Under the pieces are notes generated by a model, which had not been told where the DNA came from, did not search any database, and saw nothing but the letters and a program-made list of their open reading frames with translations. Below, one piece after another: positions 37,730 through 49,264 of a stretch of 64,000 bases of DNA. The translations under genes and the position numbers were made by a program. Within the stretch, counting starts at the first letter, position 1. Every line of letters begins with the position of its first letter. Source of the DNA: Ziziphus jujuba (lineage: Eukaryota; Streptophyta; Magnoliopsida; Rosales; Rhamnaceae); the NCBI RefSeq assembly GCF_031755915.1, contig NC_083382.1:868001-932000 (forward strand), given 5' to 3'.

Positions 37730-39028
37730 CTTGATTTGGCGGTTTCTGTGACTAATTTTTGCACTTGGTAAGATGTAAGATAGCACGAAGGTAGCGTTGA
37801 ACCTTACATGTTGTGGCATAGGCAAGCAAAAGCTGGGTTTTGCTGCAAATTCGGTGAAATTATTTGTTCAGCTACATAGGAAGAGCTTTATTATTGTGCT
37901 CGGTACATAATTTGGGGGCCCAAAAAAAGGGGAAGCCAATCAAGAAAAGTTTTAGTACATTACTATTAAATTGTAGTCAATAAGATTGAATCATACAAAG
38001 CATGTAATTATGTACAGTTGCTCCCTTTTGGTTAAAGTTCATTTCATTGAGTTGTAAGAAATATGTTCCTTAAGTCATAAATAATATTCATTTAAGCCCC
38101 CCCATATTTATATGTGTAAAACCGTAAAAATTAAGGAGAAAGATTATTTAGCTCTGCTCTTGTTTGCTGGTCTTATCTTCCTATTACAACATATTCCTCT
38201 CCTAGCCAGTACAAGGGTTGGTGTGCCTACAAGCTTGAATTTCGTAAATTGCAATGTTAACATCAGGTAATTGGACCATTTAATCTTGTAGCAATGGAAT
38301 ATGCTAGGGATTCTAAATTTTGGTTTTCCAAATGAACTATATAGATTGCCATTTTAATATGTGATTAGAAATAATTAACCTGGTGAAGAGATCCTTGGCA
38401 CCTTTCCTTAGTAATACAATGAATACCAATACCCAGTGGCCAATGGCCAACTCTATTAAATTGTTGCGTCATTTGCTCATTTAGTAATAACCTTATTATT
38501 AAATCTTTTCAAAATTGATTATACAAACATGTATATAGTCTTAAAAGACTAATCTATAGGGTTCTTTTTGTTTCATACCAAAGGAAATGCAAATAATTTT
38601 ATTTTGATATTTCTGCTTTTCTTTTTTTCTTTAAACTTGTCGTTAGTTTTTTTTTTTTTTTAATTAATAGCTATGTAAAAAGTCTTAACTACTATTTCAA
38701 GCAAAAATGAACTATAAACCACTAAAATTTACACTTTTATTTTCCTTAAAAAAAAAAAAAAAAAACTGAAGAGAACACAAGTTTTATTTATTTTTATATT
38801 AGATATGAAACAATACAAATTTAGATATTGCCGTATATGTTATCCAGGATCACAGTGTACTTATCAATATTAATTAAATGCATTCAATAATCTTGGATGT
38901 CTTTTACCAAAATAATAACAATGATAATGATAATGATAATAATATAATGTCGCAATGTCGATTTATGTTGGAGGAAATAATGAAACTTTGCATGTCGTAT
39001 TATGTAGCTTGTAAAATATCTTCCTTAG

Positions 39029-39074
<46 letters not shown>

Positions 39075-39085
39075 GTATATTATAT
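37730..39085. other. Intergenic region between ABCD1 and the GT47 duplication
   Basis: The first few hundred bases should be the ABCD1 3' UTR. The rest is AT-rich with poly-A and poly-T runs, an AATAATGAT repeat near 38910-38945 and a TA microsatellite at 39034-39061. No gene was recognised. Confidence 0.55.
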
Positions 39086-39288
39086 CTGTCTTAAAAAAAA
39101 GGGTTTAATATTAGCCTTTACTTTCAACGTTTTATATTAACAAGAACAAAAGTAATATAAAAGTCATTTGTTAATTTGTTTTGGATAGTATATTACTATA
39201 TTTTTTGTAGTTTCCCAATCAATAATATTTTACTATATCTGTGTTTTGGAATCTAGGAGCTGGGATTTGTATCTTTGTTGTACATGGG

Positions 39289-39323
<35 letters not shown>

Positions 39324-39775
39324 GAAAAATAAAAAAGAAGAAGATGGAAAAGTTCTCCACAAGACACAAACCACATGTTGATCAAAGTAAAAAACTGGCC
39401 CGAGTTCGATGATTTGAAAAACAAAGTAAAAAAAATAACTTTTACACTTTACAGAGAAGAGTAAAGGACAGAAGAAAGAGGTAATAGCACGCTAGCAAGC
39501 TGATGAAAAAGTCACAATCATGAATTTTGGAATAAATTCATGTGGCGAATAAAGAAAGTTCCAACTAACATCACACATATGGATCAACTAGCAAGCTAAT
39601 GCGTTCAGTTTTTTCCTTCTTTTTTTTTTTTTTTTGCGTGGATGGGATTATATATTTTATATATCATCAGAGTGCGGTGGGACGTTAAGTGGGAGAGAAA
39701 TTAAGATATATGATGAATATATATGTCGTACTATTAGACAGTGAGAGAGATTAAGAGCTGAGATCTCCTCCAAAC

Positions 39776-41324
39776 ATGTCGCTTTTTACTTCATCTTCTT
39801 TTTTATTGGTTTTCCATGTTATTCCTTTACTTGCTGTTCTCCTCCTTTTCTTCACACATCCCAATGTTCTAAGATCTTCTACTTCTTCTTCTTCTTCTTG
39901 GACTGTTACATGGAACTTTCCTTCTTCTTCTTCTTCAATAAGTAGAGCTTTTTATTCTTGGGTAGAGGTACAACCTGCTAATGGCTTATCTAATGAGACT
40001 ATTGATATTGTAGCTTCTCATCATGAAGTGGCTACTGCTCATCAACAACCTCCTCCCCCCTTTTCATCAGCTCTAACTCCAGCTCCAACTCCAACTCCTG
40101 CTCCATCTCCAACTGTAATATATAATTAATCCCTCTTCTTCTTCTTCTTTTACACCAAGCAAATATACATACAGCTCAAATTGATGCTATAGATATATAT
40201 ACATACGTGTATATATATATATATATATTTTCAAATAATAGAGTTATCGAAATGATGTTATTAATGATGTGATAATATTTAACCAGTTTGTATTTATTTA
40301 TTTATTTATATATATTTAAATTTTATGAATTAACATATATTATTCGATAAATGTTTTCCATAAATATTTTGATGTTTATAATACTGCTGATATATTTGTG
40401 TTGGAATATATATAATATAGGTCACAAAATTAGATGGTGAAGAGGAGAGTACGGAAGACAGGAATATTTCATCAAGTAGCACAACTGGAAGAGCAAGTGT
40501 TGCTAATAAAACAGTACTCACCAGATTGCAAAAAATCGAAAGGAGTTTGCTTAAGGCCCGGTCTTCCATAAGAGAAGCAGCAGCAGCAGCTGGTGATAAT
40601 TATCAACAACTAATAATTAGAAACTCATCATCAATATCATCATCGAAAGGCACAACTTTATTAATCGATGCAGACGATGACCCAGATTACATTCCTCGCG
40701 GACCCATTTACAGGAACTCAAAGGCTTTCCATAGGAGTTACTTGGAGATGGAGAAGCTGTTGAAGATATATGTGTATGAAGAAGGAGAGCTTCCAATTTT
40801 CCATAACGGTCCATGCAAAAGCATTTACTCTTCAGAGGGAACTTTTATTCATGAAATGGAGATGAATCAAGTGTTCCGTACAACTGACCCTAATGAGGCT
40901 CTCCTTTATTTCCTCCCTTTCAGTGTCAGCATGATGGTTTCCTATCTCTATGACGCTGCTGATCGTCAAAATTTAAATGGGATTAAGGTTTCTGTCACTG
41001 ACTACATCAATTTGATTGCCAACAAATACCCTTTTTGGAATCGAAGTCTTGGTGCTGACCATTTCATGCTCTCATGCCACGATTGGGTAATCAATCAATA
41101 TTTTTCTTCCAAAATGTTTAATTTAATTTATTATTAGTATTATTTTCCCATGAGTTTCTAGCTGTGATGAATTTCCTGTTCTCTTTTTGTCTGCGTGTGT
41201 GATATATATTCGTTACATTTTGTTTTGGACCACCCCAATCCATCAATTTTGTGTGGCTGTAAAATTGACGAATCAGTTTGGGTTTGGGATTGGGATGTGA
41301 AATTAGGAACCAATTCCCTAAGCG

Positions 41325-41355
<31 letters not shown>

Positions 41356-43011
41356 TGTGATTCCGTGTAGCAGTTGGCCTTTGTTTGGCTGCTTTTATTA
41401 TATTGCTTTGGACACAACACACCTTGCTATCTTTGAAGGATAAGGCTTGGAACTATTGCATTGCTAAATATCCACCTTGTCTTTTTTTATATGCAGTGCA
41501 ACCCTAGATTACTAAACTTAGAAACTACCATTTTAATTTGTCTTTATATTTTTTTGGGGAGCTTGATTTGTTTATATATGTAGAGAGAGAGAATATATAT
41601 TTGTTACAGTAAGAATTTAAACTATATATAAGTTTATATATGTAGCATATTTGTCTTCATGCTTCAACCGGATAAATTTTTGGAGATGTTTTGGTTATGC
41701 ACCCTTAACTTGAGTCCCTCAAATATCTAAAACAGATTATTTCTTCAGGAGTAGTTAAACAAGCTATCCTTCTTTTTACTATATATTCCAATTTAAGGTT
41801 ACTATATTTTAGCTGAATTTCTTTATAACGCAAACATAAACTACCGCAAGAAAAGTCATAGAATACAACAAAATAATTATTTCCGCAATAGCTGTATCCA
41901 TATATATATTTTCTTAGATTTTTATATTTATTTTCTAATTCCTCTATATTTTGTCCCTATTAGGTATCTTAGAAAATCTTGCAAGTTGCAACTGACTCAC
42001 GGTACCCCCAATGTATATTTACCTTCTTCATTAACCATATATATAATCACTTAATTTCCTACCCCATGAATTTCATTAATTTCAATTTTTCAAAAATCAA
42101 TATTATAACATGTACATGTGCAAATATGTTGCAAACATCTATTAATAGTTATAGTGAAATATTAGAAAACTCTTCCAATGATAGATAGGGAATCAAGTAA
42201 CCATATATTCCTGGAACCAACATGGATACATTATGCCTCACCATCAGCTCTTTCTCATTGTATATGGATGTATGTATGGAGGTATACACGTATATTCTGA
42301 TATTAACCAAAAAAATTGTGTACAATAATATTGACACTGCAGGGACCAAGGACCTCATCATTCGTTCCTAATTTATACCACAAGTCCATTAGGGTTCTAT
42401 GCAATGCAAACACATCCGAAGGATTCAATCCATCAAAAGACGCATCCCTACCAGAAATCAACATCCTGACCGGAGAAACTCCCTCCATCGGAGGTTCGTC
42501 TCCTTCTACTCGAACCGTTCTTGGATTCTTCGCCGGACATCTTCATGGCTATATAAGGTACTTGCTTTTGCAGCAATGGAAGAACAAAGACAGAGATCTG
42601 CAAGTCTACGAGGAACTTCCGAGAGGACTTTCCTACCAAACCATGATGAAGAAGAGCAAGTTCTGCTTATGTCCAAGTGGGTATGAAGTAGCGAGCCCTA
42701 GAATTGTGGAAGCCATTTATGCTGAGTGTGTTCCTGTGTTGATTTCTGATGGATATGTGCCACCTTTCAGTGATGTTTTGAAATGGAAGTCGTTTTCAGT
42801 GATGGTGAAAGTGAAGGACATCCCAAATATCAAGAACATTTTGATGGGAATTTCTCAAAGGCAGTACTTGAGATTGCATAGGAGACTGAAGCAAGTTCAA
42901 AGGCATTTTGTGGTCAATAGTCCTCCTAAGAGATATGATGTTTTTCATATGATTTTGCACTCTGTTTGGCTTAGGAGATTAAACATTCGCATTGATGATT
43001 TAGATCCCTAA
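39776..43011 (+). CDS. GT47 exostosin-family glycosyltransferase, copy 1
   Basis: Exons are 39776-40114, 40421-41086 and 42343-43011 and give 557 residues. The N-terminus has a short cytosolic end and one membrane segment (FLLVFHVIPLLAVLLLFF), as in a type II Golgi protein. A Ser-rich and then Pro/Ala/Thr-rich stem follows. The exostosin domain runs from about residue 213 (KAFHRSYLEMEKLLKIYVYEEGE) through HDWGPRTS and IRVLCNANTSEGFNP to the nucleotide-sugar-binding part (KFCLCPSGYEVASPRIVEAIYAECVPV) and ends DDLDP. GT47 members of this plant clade are thought to build cell-wall polysaccharides in the Golgi, but the donor and acceptor cannot be read from sequence. It resembles At5g03795/At5g11130-type proteins. 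It is a tandem paralogue of the gene at 45365-48783. A TATA-rich stretch lies about 110-130 bp before the ATG. Confidence 0.93.
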
Positions 43012-43467
43012 TTAATCAACAATTAAATCGAAAACAAAGAAATACTTTTTTTCTTAAAAAAAAAAATTTTTGTTTTTTTGGAGATTGACTCTACCTATGG
43101 TGCAATAAAGCTTGTTTTGCATGAATTGTTGGTCATGTTCTCTTTTTCCTTGTTACATTAATTCTTTCCATAAAAATTAAGTTGTAAATTTCCTTTAGCA
43201 GTATTTGGAAAAAAGAAAAAAAATGAAATAAATAACTTCAACACATGAATATAGCTTTTGATAAGGACAACTATCTGTAAACATACATATAGAATTCATT
43301 GTGAGACAAATAGTACATGGCATGAAAATTGACCAGTACAAGTTACAACATATACTCTCACACCTTATAGCAATATTACCCATCATAGACACATATAGAC
43401 TATATAATTAGCATTAATAAAGCAAAAAATTGTAATTACCTAATCACTAGAACAAGGATCATGCTAA

Positions 43468-43790
43468 TTAACTAATTTGGAATTCTCCACTTGCAAGAAC
43501 CTCCCCCACCCGCTTTTCAAACTCGTCCTCTTCGTCTTCTTCTTTGACATCTGCCTTTACATCCTCATTGCCATCCTGATCCTTTTTTGTCTCCCAGCCC
43601 AAATATACAGGCCTAGATGTCGAAGGTGGGTAGCCTCCCCTACGATTTTCATCATCTTGTCCACACTCTGAAGAGAAGAAAATCTTGGGTTGTCCCTGTG
43701 GTAACAGATGCCTTGTGCTAACTCTGTTAGCTCCGTCGGCAGATTCTTTAGAAACCATGGGTGGTTCTTAATTTCTTTAATGGAAATCCT
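43468..43790 (-). pseudogene. Orphan last exon of SnRK2, frameshifted
   Basis: On the minus strand this matches the final SnRK2 exon (49591-49265). It starts [18 protein letters not shown], includes the SnRK2 box region (SLQSVDKMMKIVGEA) and ends with the acidic tail and GEFQIS. Between the GEA block and the acidic tail the reading frame changes (near 43630), so the two halves lie in different frames. The acceptor before the exon has also changed from CAG to AAA. No other SnRK2 exons are present. It was carried along by the GT47 duplication. Confidence 0.92.
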
Positions 43791-43966
43791 TTTCATAACC
43801 AAATGCAGTTGGAAATTAATCTTGGAACAAAGAATATTGCAAAGTAGTCCACACTTTAACAATGAAATAGACTAAAATTCACAACTTGTGGTTAAAATTT
43901 TGCTAACTTGTATTTTCTCATAGAACACTCTACCAACAGTCTGCCAATCTACTGTAATGTTATATG

Positions 43967-44697
43967 AAGTGAACTTCTAATACATTGAACTTCTGATTAA
44001 GGAAAATATAATATGTATTCAATATTTTTGTAATTTTATAGTAAATTTTAGAATTAATTAATTAAATAATATAATCCTAAAATTTCAATATAATTTCTAT
44101 TTTTAAAAATAAATTCCATTAATTTCTGTAATTTTTTAAATATATTTTTGTAGATAATTGATAATTTTTGATATTTTTAAATTTTAAACCATATATTTTT
44201 TCATTGATTTTAAAATTTTGAACCTTGTATAGAAGTATAACCTTCAATTTTTAGTATTTATATTATGTTTTCAGGGCTACAATTTATAATGCCAAAGATG
44301 TAATACACTCATAAAACACTATATCAGTATGCTAGTGACAAAAGCTAAGAATGGTTATTCTATTAGCCACCAAATTTAGTTTTGACAATACTGATAGTAG
44401 TTTTAGTACAAAATAATCGCTAATAGTGACAAAAACAGCATTTTTTTCTCAAAACAATTCGTATCTGATGGTAATAGTATATGATAGCGGCAAAATATAT
44501 ATATTTTTTTTCAGCGAGATCTTATTTTGGCTACAAACATTTAAGGTTTGTAACTAATCAGTTCTATGACAAGGATATAGCTACAACTTAGCTATAAATG
44601 AAATTCTGTCATAGCTATGGCTTCTAGTGAGAGAATTTTTATTTTTAGTGACAAAATGCATTGTGACTATAGATATGGTCTATTGTAGCGATTACGT
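43967..44697. other. Spacer between duplication units, CACTA-like remnants
   Basis: The sequence is not shared with either duplication unit. It contains three copies of TAGTGACAAAA (44333, 44424, 44646), a CACTA at 44317-44321 and an inverted TAGTG at 44625-44629. These resemble ends and subterminal repeats of a degenerate CACTA transposon. No TSD or coding region is clear, so this is a weak call. Confidence 0.35.
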
Positions 44698-45364
44698 CTG
44701 TCTTTTAAAAAAAAAAAAAAAAAAAAATTTAATACTAGCCTTTATTGTGAACATTTTACATTAATAAATGTAATATGGAGTCATTTGTTAATTTATACTT
44801 TAGAGCATAAAATTTTTATTTATTTTCTACGTACTGGGTAGTGTATCACTATTTTTGTACTTTCTCAGTCATCGACAATATTTTACTATATTTGTATTTT
44901 GGAATCCTAGGAGTCAAGATTTGTATCTATGTTGTACACGGAATTGTTACAGACGAAAAAAAAAAAAAGATAGTAAAGTTCTTCACAATCCACGGCTTCA
45001 TCATCAAATTAATTAAAAAAAAAAAAAAAAGAAGAGAAAAGACAGAAGAAAGAGGTAATAGCACGCTAGCTAGCTAGCTAATGAAAAAGACAAATTCACC
45101 CAATAAAAAAAAAAGGCTAATGAAAAAGTCACAATTATGAGCTTTGGAATAAATTCACGTGGAGAATAAAGAAAGTTCCAAATAGCATATATATGAATCA
45201 ACTAGCTAGTTAATGCATTCAGTTTTTTTCTTTTTTTTGTGTGGATGGTATTATATATTTATATATTTTATGTTTTATGTATTATTAGAGTGCTGTGGGA
45301 AGTCAAGTAGGAGAGAAAATTATTATACAGTGAAAGAAATTGAGAGCTGAGTCCTCCTCCAAAC

Positions 45365-47437
45365 ATGTCGCTTTTCTCTTCATCTTCTTTTTTATTGGTT
45401 TTTCATGTTATTCCTTTACTTGCTTTTCTCCTCCTCTTCTTCACACATCCCAATGTTCTAAGATCTTCTTCTTCTTCTTGGACTATGACATGGAATGTTC
45501 CTTCTTCTTCTTCATCTTCTTCTTCAATAACTAGAGCTTTTTATTCTTGGGTAGAAGGACAAAATGCTAATGATTTATCAAATGAGAATATTAATATTAC
45601 TAAGGCTTCTCATCATGAATTGGCTCCTCATCAACAACCATCCGCACCCTCTTTAGCTCTTGCCCCAGCTCAAACTGTAATATATAATTAATCCCTCTTC
45701 TTCTTTCTCTTTTTCTTCTACACCATGCATATGTGTATATATATATATATATATACACACACACATACAGTTCAAACTGATGCTATATATACATATATCT
45801 TTGCAATAATACTAAAGTAATCAAAATGTTTATCAAATAATGTTATGAATAATATATGTGATGAAATTTAATTGGTTGGTTTTTAACTCACTCATTTCTC
45901 TATAATTTATATGAATATGTAAACTAATGATACATTGACATGTCATTTGATAAACATTTTGCTGCCTAAGCACCACTAATATATTTTGTGTTGGGTTATG
46001 CATAATACAGGTTATGAAATTAGATGGTGAAGAAGAGAGTACAGAAGACAGGAATATTTCATCAAGTAGTACAATTGGAAGAGTAATTGTTGCTAATAAA
46101 ACACTACTAACCAGATTGCAAAAAATCGAAAGGAGTTTGCTTAAAGCCAGGTCTTCCATAAAAGAGGCAGCAGCATCTGGTGATAATTATCAACAACAAA
46201 TTAGAAATGCATCAATATCATCATCAAAAGGCACAACCATATTAATCCATGCAGACAATGACCCAGATTACGTTCCTCGTGGGCCCATTTACTGGAACTC
46301 AAAGGCTTTCCATAGGAGTTACTTGGAGATGGAGAAGCTGTTGAAGATATATGTGTATGAAGAAGGAGAGCTTCCAATTTTCCATGGCGGTCCATGCAAC
46401 AGCATTTACTCATCAGAGGGAACTTTTATTCATGAAATGGAGATGAATAAAGAGTTCCGTACAACAGACCCTCATGAGGCACTCCTTTATTTTCTCCCTT
46501 TCAGTGTCACTAGGATGGTTTCCTATCTCTATGACCCTGCTGATCGTCAAAATATGAATGGAATTAGGGTTTCGGTAACTGACTACATCAATTTGATTGC
46601 CAACAAATACCCTTTTTGGAATCGAAGTCTTGGTGCTGACCATTTCATGCTCTCATGCCATGACTGGGTAATCGATTAATATTCATCATCTTTAATATTT
46701 TCATTTAATTTATTTATTTTTGTTCCATGTGTTTCTTGCTTGCTTTGCTTTAATTCTGTGGAATGAAATTCCTGCTCTCTGTGTGTGTGTGTGTGTGTAA
46801 TATTTTAAATTTAGTTTTGGACCACCCCAACAAGTTTGTGTGGATGTTAAATTGATGAATCAGTTCGGGTTCCCATTTGGGATGTGAAATTAAGAATCAA
46901 TTTCCTAAGCGACAAAATATATCCTTTTCGCAATTCGCCGTTGTTTGGCTGCTTATTTAATAGTGCTTTGGACACAACCTATCTTGCCAGCTTTTAAGGA
47001 TAAGGCTTGGATTTATCCCCAAAAAAAAAAAAAAAAAAAAAACAAAAGGAAAAGGATAAGGCTTGGAACTATTGCATTGCTAAATATCCACCTTGTATTT
47101 TTTATGTGCAGTGCAACCCTAGATTACTGAACTTAGAAACTACTATTGTAATTTGCTTATATATTTGAGTATATAAAGAGAGTGTATATATATATATATA
47201 TATATATTTGTTACAGTAAAAAATTAAACTATATATAAGTTTATATATGTAGCATATTTATCTTCATGCTTAAACCAGATTATTTTTGGAGATATTTTGG
47301 TTATGTACACTTGAGTCCCCCAAGCATCCTAAACAAGATTATTTCTTCTGGAGTAGTTGAAGAAATCATCCTCTCTTTTACTATATATTCCAATTATCAT
47401 TTTTTATTGCCACTTTTTAGCTGGATTTCTTTATACA

Positions 47438-47468
<31 letters not shown>

Positions 47469-48783
47469 AAGTCAAGCTATAGTAAAAAAAAGTTTAAATG
47501 AAATGTTAATAATCAATTTGTTTTGATTTGCACTTTACAGAATGAGAATATCCTGATAAGATTAAGACTTTTGATAACATAGTCAACATATATAATGTTT
47601 ATTATATTTATTTATATATAGCTATGAACATAATGCAACCACGTCATCCTAAGAAAAGTCATATAATACAACAAAGTAATTATTTCTACACTTGTTGTAT
47701 GCTTTATATATATTTTCTCAGATTTTTATATTTATTTTCTTATTCTTCTATATGTTGTCTCTATTAGGTATCTTAGAATATCTTGCAAGTTGCAATTGAC
47801 TCACGGTACCCCCAACATATATTTACCTTCTTCATTAACCTTATATTGTCACTTATTTCCTACCCCATTAATTTTCAATTTTTCAAAAATTAATCAATAT
47901 TATAACGAGTATATATACAATATGCTGCAACATCTATTAACCGTTATAGTGAAATAGAAAGCTGTTCCAATGATAATTAGTGAATCAAGTGATATTTCTG
48001 GAACCAAACATGGATACACAATGCCTCACCATCACTCTTTCTCTCTAATATATATGGATGTATGTATGGATGTAGATTAACAGCAAAAATTGTGTACAAT
48101 GAATGTTGGCACTGCAGGGACCATGGACCTCATCCTTTGTTCCTAATTTATACCACAAGTCCATTAGGGTTCTATGCAATGCAAACACATCCGAAGGATT
48201 CAATCCATCGAAAGATGCATCCCTACCAGAAATCTACCTCCAGCCCAGAAAAAATCCCTTCGTCGGAGGTCCCACTCCTTCTAGAACTATTCTTGGATTC
48301 TTTGCCGGACGTCTTCATGGCCATATAAGGTACTTGCTTTTGCAACAATGGAAGAACAAAGACAAAGACCTCCAAGTCTACGAGGAACTTCCGAGAAGAA
48401 TTTCCTACCAAACCATGATGAAGAATAGCAAGTTCTGCTTATGTCCAAGTGGGTATGAAGTTGCAAGCCCTAGACTTGTGGAAGCCATTTATGCTGAGTG
48501 TGTTCCTGTGTTGATTTCTGATGGATATGTGCCACCTTTCAGTGATGTTTTGAAATGGAAGTCGTTTTCAGTGATGGTGAAAGTGAAGGACATCCCAAAT
48601 ATCAAGAATATTTTGATGGGAATTTCTCAAAGGCAGTATTTGAAATTGCATAGGCGAGTGAAGCAAGTTCAAAGGCATTTTGTGGTCAATAGTCCTCCTA
48701 AGAGATATGATGTTTTTCATATGATTTTGCACTCTATTTGGCTTAGAAGATTAAACATTCGCATTGATGATTTAGATCCCTAA
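45365..48783 (+). CDS. GT47 exostosin-family glycosyltransferase, copy 2
   Basis: Exons are 45365-45676, 46011-46667 and 48118-48783 and give 544 residues. The gene structure, membrane anchor (FLLVFHVIPLLAFLLLFF) and exostosin domain are the same as in copy 1. Most differences fall in the stem, which is shorter and has fewer Pro/Thr repeats, and in a loop after SLPEI (YLQPRKNPFVGG here, NILTGETPSIGG in copy 1). The C-terminal 80 or so residues are almost identical between copies, differing for example at QYLK/QYLR and HSIW/HSVW. All exons are intact with normal donors and acceptors, so both copies may be active in the Golgi. Its 3' end faces the SnRK2 3' end, about 480 bp away. Confidence 0.93.
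46996..47067 (+). mobile_element. Small poly-A insertion flanked by a 16-bp target duplication
   Basis: AAGGATAAGGCTTGGA occurs at 46996-47011 and again at 47052-47067. Between the copies are 40 bases made mostly of A (47012-47051). The paralogous intron in copy 1 (about 41436-41452) has the sequence once and no insert. This is the pattern left by target-primed reverse transcription of a very short LINE- or SINE-type piece. Confidence 0.75.
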
Positions 48784-49264
48784 TTAGTCAACAATTACAT
48801 CGAAAACAAGGAAATACCTTTTTTTTTTTTTCTTTTTCTTTTTTTTCAAGTTTATTTATAAGAGATTGAATCTACCTACATGATGCAATAAAGCATGTTT
48901 TGCATGAATTGTTGGTCGTATTCTCTCCTTATTGCACTAATTCTTTCCATCCAAATTAAGTTGCAAATTTCCTTTAGCAGTACATAGGGCAAAACAAAAC
49001 AAAACCAAAAAAAAAAAAAAAAAAGGCAGAAAATAACTTCAAACACATGAATATAGTTTTAGATGAAGATGACTATTTGTTCACATACATAGAGTTCATA
49101 GTGAGACAAATAGTAAATTACATGAAAATTGACCAGTACAAATTACAGCATATACTCTCACACCTTATCCAATTATTGCCATCATAAACACAAATAGATT
49201 ATATAATTAGCATTAATAAAACTAAAATTGTAATTACCTAATAACTAGAACAAGGATCATCTGA
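48784..49264. other. Convergent 3' region of GT47 copy 2 and SnRK2
   Basis: AT-rich sequence with T and A runs. It should contain both 3' UTRs, and it is duplicated at 43012-43467 in unit 1. No further feature was seen. Confidence 0.6.

Larger units (their letters stand above)
39086..43966. repeat. Segmental duplication, unit 1
   Basis: This block aligns along its whole length with 44698-49759. It includes the promoter region, the three GT47 exons and both introns, the downstream region, the antisense last exon of SnRK2, and roughly 175 bp of SnRK2 intron 8. Unit 1 lacks the rest of SnRK2, so it is probably the derived copy. Borders are approximate. Confidence 0.92.
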
